Source of the DNA: Nocardioides sp.
Lineage (GTDB): Bacteria; Actinomycetota; Actinomycetes; Propionibacteriales; Nocardioidaceae
Assembly: GCA_029264225.1 (NCBI GenBank)
Contig: JARICB010000010.1
Coordinates: forward strand, 1-5,167
Length of the DNA: 5,167 nt
Direction of reading: 5' to 3'
This document shows, piece after piece, positions 1 to 4,947 of this stretch. The translations under genes and the position numbers were made by a program. Under the pieces are notes generated by a model, which was not told the origin of the DNA, made no database searches, and worked only from the letters and a program-made list of their open reading frames with translations. The stretch's first letter is position 1; every line of letters begins with the position of its first letter.

Positions 1-115
1 CATCGATGCGGTCAAGGTGGTTCGAGCCTCGCTCTTCACCAGCTGGACCGGGGTCGAGGGCAACGGTACGCACGCGGCTCAACCGGTGCCGGTGGCCGCG
101 CGCCGCCGCCGCTAA
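1..115 (+). CDS. C-terminal end of an unidentified protein (partial, 5' end outside window)
   Basis: Reading from base 2, the + strand is open for 37 codons and ends at TAA 113-115. The frame looks coding because 31 of 37 codons end in G or C. The visible residues start IDAVKVVRASLFTSW, continue through a Gly-rich stretch (GVEGNG), and finish in a basic tail of four consecutive arginines. I do not recognise the family. A basic Arg-rich tail occurs on many actinobacterial proteins, including cytoplasmic tails of membrane proteins, and does not identify one. The stop overlaps the stop of the convergent minus-strand gene by 4 bp (112-115), leaving no room for a separate terminator between them. 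An ATG at 6-8 in another frame gives a 67-codon Arg/Pro-rich reading that I consider spurious. Confidence 0.55.
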   Translation, partial: IDAVKVVRASLFTSWTGVEGNGTHAAQPVPVAARRRR

Positions 116-501
116 TCGGTGTCTGGACCCGACTCCAGATCCGGCTCCTCGGCTGCACGGGGCGGGAGGGACTCAAGGGCGGCCTGCACCAGCACGGTGC
201 GGGTCTTGAGTGCCACTGCTCGCTTGATCCGTCCGAGTGACGGGTCGACCTGCTCGGCGACTGCTGCCTCGATCTGCTGAGTGGTGTAGCTGGCGCGCCC
301 GCCCGGGGGCACCTCGACGTCCGGCAGCGATGCGAGCACCGGCAGGATCTGGTCGCCGAGCGAGGTAAGCATGGTGTATTGCTCGAGCCGCGTCAGTCGC
401 TCCCAGGGGTCTCCGGCCTTGGACCGACCTCGCCGGGCGCTCGCCACCGTACGGGCGGCACCGCGCAGGGCTGCGGTCATCTCGTACTCGCTCAGCTGCA
501 T
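112..501 (-). CDS. Hypothetical protein, 129 aa, last gene of the fdxA-dapC operon
   Basis: I do not recognise this protein. It is 129 residues long, begins MQLSEYEMTAALRG and ends with an acidic tail (EEPDLESGPDTD). It is predicted cytoplasmic: I see no signal peptide, membrane segment, Cys pair or obvious catalytic motif. The first 60 residues look helical, with a basic patch (ARRGRSK, about residues 22-28) followed by WERLTRLEQYTMLTSLGDQILPVL. Residues 72-120 look like a second helical segment. ATG 501 was chosen because it lies 20 bp after the dapC stop and is preceded by GGAG at 504-507, although that is only 2 nt from the ATG, closer than usual. A longer reading back to 699 would run Arg/Pro-rich through dapC and is rejected. 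Position and spacing imply co-transcription with dapC. Its stop overlaps the converging gene's stop. Confidence 0.75.
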   Translation of the reverse strand: MQLSEYEMTAALRGAARTVASARRGRSKAGDPWERLTRLEQYTMLTSLGDQILPVLASLPDVEVPPGGRASYTTQQIEAAVAEQVDPSLGRIKRAVALKTRTVLVQAALESLPPRAAEEPDLESGPDTD

Positions 502-521
502 GGCTCCAGCATGCCGTGCGG

Positions 522-1631
522 TCAGCCGACCGCGGCCAGCCGTCCCACCGCTGCGTCGATCCGTTCGTCGGTGGCCGTGAACGCTACCCGCACGTGTTGA
601 CGCCCTTGTGGGCCGTAGAACTCCCCAGGTGCCACCAGGATGCCGAGGTCGGCGAGCGCCGAGACGGTGTCCCAGCAGTCCTCGCCACGGGTGGCCCACA
701 AGTAGAGCGATGCCTCCGAGTGGTCGATGGTGAAGCCTGCGATCAACAGCGCCTCGCGCAGCTTGGCCCGGCGAGCCGCATAGCGGGCGTGTTGCTCCAC
801 CACGTGCTCGTCGTCGTTGAGCGCGGCGATCATCGCCCGCTGCTGGGGACCGGGCATCTGGAGTCCGAGGTTCTTGCGTACGGCGAGCAGCTCACCGACC
901 AGGGCCGCATCCCCGGCCACGAAGGCGCAGCGATACCCCGCCAGGTTGGAGCGTTTCGAGAGCGAGTGAACCGCCAACAACCCCTCGTGCGAGCCGCCAC
1001 AGATGTCGGGGTGGAGCACGCTGATGGGCGTCTCGTCCCAGGCGCACTCCAGGTAACACTCATCGGAGACCAGGATCGTGCCGCGTTGGCGGCACCAGTC
1101 GACGACCTTGCGCAGATGGTCGGGCGGCAGCACCTTGCCGGTCGGGTTGGACGGCGAGTTCAACCACAGCAACTTCGGGACCTCGGGGCCTATCGAGGTC
1201 AGCGAGTCGGTTGCGATCGACCGGGCCCCGGCCAGCGCCGCACCCACCTCGTAGGTCGGGTAGGCCAGCGCCGGATAGGAGATCAGGTCGCCTGCACCGA
1301 TGCCCAGGTGCACCGGCATCGAGGCGATGAGTTCCTTGGAGCCGATGACGGGGAGCACCTGGTCGAGCCCGAGGCCGGTCACACCGAAGCGTCGCTCCAA
1401 CCAGTCGATGGCCGCCTGACGGGTCTCGACCAGACCGATCGTCGTGGGATAGCCCGGCGAGTCGGCGGCCGCCTTCAGGGCGTCCTGAGCGACGGCCGGT
1501 GTCGCGTCGACGGGGGTCCCGACCGAGAGGTCGACGATCCCGTCAGCGTAGGAGCGTGCCTTCTCGGCGTAGTCGGTGAGCTTGTCCCAGGGAAAGTCCG
1601 GGAGGCGGCTCGAGACCGCCCGGAGACTCAC
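522..1631 (-). CDS. dapC: N-succinyldiaminopimelate aminotransferase DapC (EC 2.6.1.17)
   Basis: A 369-residue PLP-dependent fold-type I (aspartate aminotransferase family) enzyme. By family it transfers the amino group of glutamate to N-succinyl-2-amino-6-oxopimelate, giving N-succinyl-LL-diaminopimelate. This is the succinylase route to meso-DAP and lysine in the cytoplasm. Visible hallmarks are the N-terminal SSRLPDFPWDKL typical of actinobacterial DapC, a substrate-side segment LSVGTPVD (residues 35-42), NSPSNPTG at 158-165, SDECY at 189-193 (Asp190 contacting the PLP pyridine nitrogen, Tyr193 its O3'), SLSKRSN with Lys226 as the Schiff-base lysine, and Arg348 in VRVAF as the expected carboxylate-binding arginine. 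The length is normal for the family and nothing is missing. The start is GTG at 1631-1629; it overlaps the ferredoxin TGA as GTGA, so translation is probably coupled. Other class I aminotransferase activities cannot be excluded by sequence alone, but the ferredoxin neighbour supports DapC. Confidence 0.93.
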   Translation of the reverse strand: MSLRAVSSRLPDFPWDKLTDYAEKARSYADGIVDLSVGTPVDATPAVAQDALKAAADSPGYPTTIGLVETRQAAIDWLERRFGVTGLGLDQVLPVIGSKELIASMPVHLGIGAGDLISYPALAYPTYEVGAALAGARSIATDSLTSIGPEVPKLLWLNSPSNPTGKVLPPDHLRKVVDWCRQRGTILVSDECYLECAWDETPISVLHPDICGGSHEGLLAVHSLSKRSNLAGYRCAFVAGDAALVGELLAVRKNLGLQMPGPQQRAMIAALNDDEHVVEQHARYAARRAKLREALLIAGFTIDHSEASLYLWATRGEDCWDTVSALADLGILVAPGEFYGPQGRQHVRVAFTATDERIDAAVGRLAAVG

Positions 1632-1954
1632 TCGTCGTGTTCTTGGGGAGGAAGCGCAGCGACGATCGGGTGGTCCTTGTCGATCTCACCCATCTTGGCG
1701 GCACCACCGGGCGAGCCGAGGTCGTCGAAGAAGTGCACGTTGGCGTCGTAGTACTGCTTCCACTCCTCCGGGGTGTCGTCCTCGTAGAAGATCGCCTCCA
1801 CCGGACAGACCGGCTCACAGGCGCCGCAGTCCACACACTCGTCGGGGTGGATGTAAAGCATCCGTTTGCCCTCGTAGATGCAGTCGACGGGACACTCATC
1901 GACGCAGGCCCGATCCTTGAGATCGACGCACGGCTGGGCGATGACGTAGGTCAC
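1628..1954 (-). CDS. fdxA: Seven-iron ferredoxin ([3Fe-4S][4Fe-4S]), FdxA/FdxC type
   Basis: A 108-residue soluble electron carrier of the 7Fe bacterial ferredoxin family. The cysteines are C9, C17, C21, C25, C40, C43, C46 and C50. This matches Azotobacter vinelandii ferredoxin I (C8, C16, C20, C24, C39, C42, C45, C49) with a constant offset of one. By that comparison C9, C17 and C50 hold the 3Fe-4S cluster, C21, C40, C43 and C46 hold the 4Fe-4S cluster, and C25 is the free cysteine. The second motif CVDCGACEPVCP is intact. The C-terminal half, with the segment FFDDLGSPGGAAKMG, closely resembles mycobacterial FdxC, which also sits next to the dapC-like aminotransferase gene. GTG 1954-1952 was chosen because AGGAGG lies 4 nt upstream and the product then begins MTYVIAQPC as in the family; an in-frame ATG at 1993 would place that Shine-Dalgarno inside the gene. 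Its redox partner is unknown. The symbol fdxC would be equally defensible. Confidence 0.95.
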   Translation of the reverse strand: MTYVIAQPCVDLKDRACVDECPVDCIYEGKRMLYIHPDECVDCGACEPVCPVEAIFYEDDTPEEWKQYYDANVHFFDDLGSPGGAAKMGEIDKDHPIVAALPPQEHDE

Positions 1955-1958
1955 TGAT

Positions 1959-1964
1959 CCTCCT
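1959..1964 (-). promoter_or_regulatory. Ribosome binding site of the ferredoxin gene (AGGAGG), inside a small inverted repeat
   Basis: On the minus strand AGGAGG is followed by ATCA and then the GTG start at 1954. It is the strongest Shine-Dalgarno in the window and fixes the start. It forms one arm of the inverted repeat CCTCC-A-GGAGG (1959-1969), which as RNA could fold as CCTC/GAGG with a CAG loop and partly cover the site. The stem has only 4 bp. Confidence 0.85.
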
Positions 1965-1991
1965 GGAGGGACGCGGGGTGGGGATGGGTTC

Positions 1992-1997
1992 ACCTTA
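1992..1997 (-). promoter_or_regulatory. Candidate -10 element for the fdxA-dapC operon
   Basis: On the minus strand this reads TAAGGT, matching the actinobacterial TAnnnT form of the -10 box. Transcription would start near 1985, giving a leader of about 30 nt that contains the AGGAGG site. No convincing -35 hexamer is visible at 16-18 bp upstream. It overlaps by two bases the -10 proposed for the divergent gene. Confidence 0.45.
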
Positions 1998-2001
1998 GTA
2001 T
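1996..2001 (+). promoter_or_regulatory. Candidate -10 element for a leaderless GNAT transcript
   Basis: TAGTAT matches TATAAT at 4 of 6 positions, including the important T1, A2 and T6. It lies 6 nt before the ATG at 2008. With normal -10 to start-site spacing, transcription would begin at the A of the ATG, which means a leaderless mRNA. No Shine-Dalgarno is present in the 20 bases before the ATG, as a leaderless message would predict. No clear -35 is visible. Confidence 0.55.
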
Positions 2002-2007
2002 CTCGCC

Positions 2008-2943
2008 ATGCCCTCTGCGCCGGAACCTCACACTGTGGGCACTTCTGGTGCTCAGCACCTGTTGGGCCCTCACGTCGTCGGCCAGCGGGTGGTGATCCGG
2101 CATCTGCTTCCCGACGGTCGCGCTACCGACGTGCTGGGCATCTGTCTGGCTTGGACGAGTGAGCACGTCACGGTCGACCGGGACGGAGCCGGGCCGGTGC
2201 GGATCGCACTGGCCGACGTGGTCACGGGCAAACCGGTGCCACCTCGAGCGTCCGTACGCCACCGGGTCTCGGCCCACGACGTCGAGTTGCACACCGCTTC
2301 GCTGTGGCCGACCCTGACCGCCGAGCCGCTGGGTGAGTGGGTGCTGCGGTCGGCTCCCCCCTACAACGGTCGGCTGCGGCGCCGCGCCAACTCGGCCCTG
2401 GCGCTACGTGAGCCCGCGGTCGCACTGCCGGATGCGGCCGCGGGGGTCCGCGTCTTCTACGGTGCACTGGACCAGGACCCGCTGATCCAGGTCCTCGCCG
2501 ACTCCGAGGCCGAGGCGGCACTGGCTCTGCTCGGCTTCGTCGCGCTCGGCGATGGCGATGCCCACTGCCAACTGGCTCCGGTCTCACGGGCGCTGCGCAC
2601 GAGTCGTGGTCTCGCACCGGCATTGGCGGCCACACTCGAACAGGAGAGCCCCGACCACGCGCGGCTACTGCTGGAGTACGCCGACCCGACCGGCACCGTC
2701 ATCGCCCGCGGGGAGGCTGCGGTGGACGGCGACTGGGTGGGGCTGCACGCGATCGAGGTCGATCCGGCACGGCGTCGCCAAGGACTGGCCACCGCGGTGA
2801 TCGCCGACCTGCTGGACTGGGGCGCCTCCCTGGGAGCGATCACGGCGTGGTTGCACGTCGAGACCGACAACCAGGCCGGCACCGCGACGTACGAACGACT
2901 CGGTTTCGTCACCCACCACACCACCCGCTACCTGCGCGGCTGA
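2008..2943 (+). CDS. GNAT family N-acetyltransferase with N-terminal SH3-like region (possible N-acetylglutamate synthase)
   Basis: A 311-residue cytoplasmic protein. Residues about 18-88 (starting LLGPHVVGQRVVIRHLLPDG, with the signature GKPVPPR) match the SH3-like N-terminal region of the actinobacterial Rv0428c family. Residues about 108-131 hold the family signature EWVLRSA followed by RRRANSALAL. Residues about 215-310 are the catalytic GNAT fold. The acetyl-CoA pyrophosphate loop is R256-R-Q-G-L-A261, fitting (Q/R)xxGx(G/A). The following segment HVETDNQAGTATYERLGF (283-300) is GNAT motif B with the usual Asn and Tyr. Residues 140-210 probably form a degenerate first GNAT half. An actinobacterial protein of this architecture, C. 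glutamicum Cg3035, is known as an unusual N-acetylglutamate synthase (first step of arginine synthesis). Assigning that substrate here is inference. The gene is divergent from the ferredoxin operon by 53 bp. The ATG is supported by the conserved N-terminus and by a well-placed -10. Confidence 0.85.
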   Translation: MPSAPEPHTVGTSGAQHLLGPHVVGQRVVIRHLLPDGRATDVLGICLAWTSEHVTVDRDGAGPVRIALADVVTGKPVPPRASVRHRVSAHDVELHTASLWPTLTAEPLGEWVLRSAPPYNGRLRRRANSALALREPAVALPDAAAGVRVFYGALDQDPLIQVLADSEAEAALALLGFVALGDGDAHCQLAPVSRALRTSRGLAPALAATLEQESPDHARLLLEYADPTGTVIARGEAAVDGDWVGLHAIEVDPARRRQGLATAVIADLLDWGASLGAITAWLHVETDNQAGTATYERLGFVTHHTTRYLRG

Positions 2944-2989
2944 CCCTCCCCGGTGGCTCCGCGGCTGCCGCTGCGTGGCGCCGTCCCAG

Positions 2990-3063
2990 CTGTAACGCCG
3001 GGTTATCTCCTCTTCACCCCCTGAAATAACAGGGGGTGAAGAAGTTGTAACACGGCGTTACAG
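2990..3063. terminator. Large imperfect palindrome, probable bidirectional terminator hairpin
   Basis: This 74-nt element is symmetric about position 3026.5 with no bulge. The outer arms are 2990-3000 and 3053-3063 (CTGTAACGCCG / CGGCGTTACAG, 11 perfect pairs). The middle arms are 3002-3006 and 3047-3051 (5 pairs including one G-T wobble). The inner arms are 3011-3023 and 3030-3042 (TCTTCACCCCCTG / CAGGGGGTGAAGA, 13 perfect pairs). One further isolated C-G pair is 3009/3044, and the loop is AAATAA. In all, 30 of 34 possible positions pair. Its place between convergent genes and its G/C-rich inner stem suit termination in both directions. No U-tract follows on either strand, which is common in actinobacteria but means intrinsic termination is not proven. 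It could also be a protein-binding dyad or a MITE-like repeat. Confidence 0.6.
3046..3062. repeat. Perfect 6-5-6 dyad TGTAAC-N5-GTTACA within the palindrome
   Basis: TGTAACACGGCGTTACA is a dyad with perfect 6-bp arms. Its mirror partner at 2991-3007 (TGTAAC-GCCGG-GTTATC) keeps only 4 of 6 arm matches. Each outer arm of the large hairpin is therefore itself palindromic. This looks like a repressor-type operator, but it does not lie upstream of a start codon and I know of no regulator to assign. Confidence 0.35.
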
Positions 3064-3176
3064 GGGCGTGAGGGGTACGGCGATCTGCACACGGAGGGTG
3101 CCGATCGCGCCGGTGCCGCCCTTGGCCTGCACGGAACTGACAAACGTGATCCGCTGCCCCGGCGCCAGGCTCAGCT
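3058..3176 (-). pseudogene. Coding-like tail past the vanW stop; possible frameshifted C-terminal extension
   Basis: Just after the vanW TGA, the minus strand in another frame reads QLSLAPGQRITFVSSV, continues for about 39 codons to LRVQIAVPLTPL, and ends at TAA 3060-3058. In this frame 35 of 39 codons end in G/C. The vanW frame read past its stop ends 12 of 38 codons in A/T. The Ser/Thr/Val-rich text resembles an extracellular beta-sandwich strand pattern. There is no ATG, GTG or TTG start near its beginning: the frame is open from 3216, but its first 13 codons look non-coding. One added base near 3174-3176 would join it to VanW, giving a protein of about 626 residues. So this is either a natural 1-bp deletion, a sequencing error, or the remnant of another gene. 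The TAA falls inside the right arm of the terminator hairpin, as expected for a true gene end. Confidence 0.4.
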
Positions 3177-4934
3177 GACGTTGTCCTCGGCGTTCGGGTT
3201 GGTGCAGATCACCGTGTCACTGGGCGTGTAGGTGGTGTGGAAGTTCTCGGTCGGGCGCTTCTCCGTGTTGGCTCCTGCGGGCGAGAAGTAGCGCTTGACA
3301 TCGATGTCGAAGCCGCCGTAACCGGTATTGGCGTGGCACTTCTTCGTGTCGATCTTGCGCACCTCGGCCTTGGTGGGGTTGTAGCGGTCCGAGACCGAAG
3401 TGGTGATGTTCCACCACTTCGTCGAGTACATCGACACGGTCACGACGCCGCTGGACGAGCCGGTGGCGGGGGTGACGTTGGCCGCGACAAGCACGCCGTA
3501 GGGCGTGTCGTTCTTGAACCGCAGGTCGACGGCACCCCAGGCGACGGTGGCTTCGCGGCCGATCGGGTAGCGGTCGATGTAGAACGAGTGCGGCTTGTGC
3601 TCGACGTCTTCGAGGCCGGCGAAGAACATCGCGTTGAAGGTGGTGGTCGCCATCTGCGAGACACCGCCGCCCAGGTCACTGGTGAGGATGCCGTCGCTGA
3701 TGATGTAGCCGTTGGTGAAGCCATTGGCGACCGTGCGCTCGCCCACGATGTCGTTGAGGCTGAACGTCTCCCCCGGCTTGAGCAGCGTGCCGTCGATCAA
3801 CTCGGCTGCGCGCCCGAGGTTGACGTTGCGGTATTCGGCGTAGGGGTAGTAGGTGGTGAAGGTGGAGACCCGCTCCTTGATCTTGAGCGCCCGAGCGTCC
3901 TTGGTGCTGAACTCGGGCTTGGCCACCTTGGCGTCGACACTCAGGGTGCGCTGGCCCTCCGGAGCGGCGACCAGGGCGAGGAAGCCCGCATCGATCTGCG
4001 CCTGGTCATAGCTGACACCAGGCTTGGCAGCGATCACCTTGGGCTTGCCGTCGACCAGGGCGACGGAGGCGTCGACGGGTGCGCCGTCAGCACTGACGTT
4101 GGCGGCCACCACCTCGGCCAGCTTGGCGGCATCGAGTTGCGGCACGAGTACGCCGTCGACGGGCTGGAGACTCAGCGCAGGCGTGTAGTCGGCCGGGTAG
4201 AGCTTGACGACATTCTCGTCGAAACTGAGGGTCACCGAACCCGAGACCGCGGCGTTGGCGAACGTCGTACGCGCCTGCTCAAGGTCTGCCTCGTCGATCT
4301 CGGGGGCTACCTGGGTCAGCTCCAGCTCGGGAGCGTCGTCGTCCTCGGCAAGGTAGGCGGTGACCAGTGCGTCCCGGGTGGAGACCGGGTCGAGCTCGCG
4401 CCCCAGCCTCGGCTTGAGCGTCGTGATCGAACCGGCATCGAAGCCGAGTGCGCCTTCGCGCGGGGCCTTGCCGTACTTCTCGTTGAGGCCAACCAGCGCC
4501 TTGGCGAACGCGTCCTCGTCGACGGTGACCTCGGCCTCGAAGTCCTGCCCGCCGGTGAAGTAGTTCCACAGCCGTACCGGGTTCCAGCTGCGCTTGCCAC
4601 CGGCCGCAGCAACCGAGGCGTCGTAGTCGACGCCAATGCCCGCGGCGCTCGGATCGACGCTGACCGGCTGGCCCTCGACGGTGGCCTCGATCGGCCCGGA
4701 GACGCGGTCGGCGAGGCCCGCCTGGAGGCGCTCGGCAGCCTCGGCCTGGGGGTGTCCGCCGATACTAACGCCGGAGACGGTGGTGCCGCGCGGCACCTTG
4801 TCGCCAGCCGCGTAGTGGGCGCCGGTGTAGGCCGCTGCGAAGATCAGCCCGAGGATGAGGACGAGCACTACCACTACCCGACCGCCGGCGGTGTCGGCGG
4901 TCTCGTCGTTGACGTTCGGCGGGAGGATCGACAC
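3171..4934 (-). CDS. VanW-domain protein with peptidoglycan-binding-like domains, membrane-anchored
   Basis: A 587-residue protein. A short cytoplasmic N-terminus (residues 1-18) is followed by one hydrophobic segment at about 19-43 (VVVVLVLILGLIFAAAY) without an obvious cleavage site, so it is probably a membrane anchor with the rest outside. Residues about 47-345 are Ala/Asp/Val-rich and consistent with two repeats of the PG_binding_4 (YoaR-like) domain. One is at about 75-185; the other, about 255-340, carries the recognisable KPGVSYDQAQIDAGF. Residues about 358-485 form the VanW domain: IDGTLLKPGETFSLND, LGGGVSQMATTTFNAMFF and HSFYIDRYPIG are its hallmarks. The C-terminal region has two cysteines (533, 577) that could form a disulfide. 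VanW proteins are named after a vancomycin-cluster gene of unknown function; this is not evidence of resistance here. GTG 4934 is used because it directly precedes the N-terminal segment. Its stop may be premature (see the tail feature). Confidence 0.88.
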   Translation of the reverse strand: MSILPPNVNDETADTAGGRVVVVLVLILGLIFAAAYTGAHYAAGDKVPRGTTVSGVSIGGHPQAEAAERLQAGLADRVSGPIEATVEGQPVSVDPSAAGIGVDYDASVAAAGGKRSWNPVRLWNYFTGGQDFEAEVTVDEDAFAKALVGLNEKYGKAPREGALGFDAGSITTLKPRLGRELDPVSTRDALVTAYLAEDDDAPELELTQVAPEIDEADLEQARTTFANAAVSGSVTLSFDENVVKLYPADYTPALSLQPVDGVLVPQLDAAKLAEVVAANVSADGAPVDASVALVDGKPKVIAAKPGVSYDQAQIDAGFLALVAAPEGQRTLSVDAKVAKPEFSTKDARALKIKERVSTFTTYYPYAEYRNVNLGRAAELIDGTLLKPGETFSLNDIVGERTVANGFTNGYIISDGILTSDLGGGVSQMATTTFNAMFFAGLEDVEHKPHSFYIDRYPIGREATVAWGAVDLRFKNDTPYGVLVAANVTPATGSSSGVVTVSMYSTKWWNITTSVSDRYNPTKAEVRKIDTKKCHANTGYGGFDIDVKRYFSPAGANTEKRPTENFHTTYTPSDTVICTNPNAEDNVS

Positions 4935-4941
4935 AGCGGGG

Positions 4942-4947
4942 AGTCTA
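4942..4947 (-). promoter_or_regulatory. Candidate -10 element for a leaderless vanW-gene transcript
   Basis: The minus strand reads TAGACT, fitting TAnnnT, and ends 7 nt before the GTG at 4934. This again places the expected transcription start at the start codon. The hexamer contains the TAG stop of the upstream gene. The 10 bases between that stop and the GTG (ACTCCCCGCT) hold no Shine-Dalgarno, so translation must be leaderless, coupled to the upstream gene, or both. The -35 region is unconvincing. Confidence 0.4.

Larger units (their letters stand above)
2944..3170. other. Intergenic region between convergent GNAT and VanW genes
   Basis: These 227 bp separate two convergent stops. The first 46 bases are GC-rich with nothing recognisable. 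The centre (2990-3063) is a large palindrome, listed separately. The last part, 3064-3170, looks like minus-strand coding sequence in a frame other than vanW's, also listed separately. I see no tRNA, small gene with a good start, or insertion-sequence end. Confidence 0.7.

Noticed and set aside
502..699. N-terminal extension of the 129-residue protein back to an ATG at 699
   Set aside because: The added 66 residues are Arg/Gly/Thr-rich and read through the end of dapC in the wrong frame. ATG 501 lies just after the dapC stop.
516..1751. A 411-codon open frame on the + strand, opposite dapC and part of the ferredoxin gene
   Set aside because: It is antisense to genes with clear family motifs and invariant catalytic residues. 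Its translation is Arg/Gly/Val-rich with no recognisable domain, which is the usual mirror of high-GC coding sequence.
1955..1993. Longer ferredoxin start at ATG 1993
   Set aside because: It would add 13 Pro-rich residues not found in the family and would bury the AGGAGG site, which is correctly placed for GTG 1954.
2222..2924. Several minus-strand open frames across the GNAT gene
   Set aside because: They are low-complexity Arg/Ser/Pro/Ala readings opposite a gene with conserved GNAT motifs.
3217..4636. Other minus-strand frames inside the VanW gene (for example those ending at 3217, 3440, 4279 and 4316)
   Set aside because: They overlap the VanW frame completely, are Arg/Ser/Thr/Pro-rich and have no family features.
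3171..4934. Vancomycin resistance determinant
   Set aside because: Only a VanW domain is present. VanH, VanA/B ligase, VanX and a two-component system are absent, and VanW-domain proteins are common in actinobacteria without resistance.
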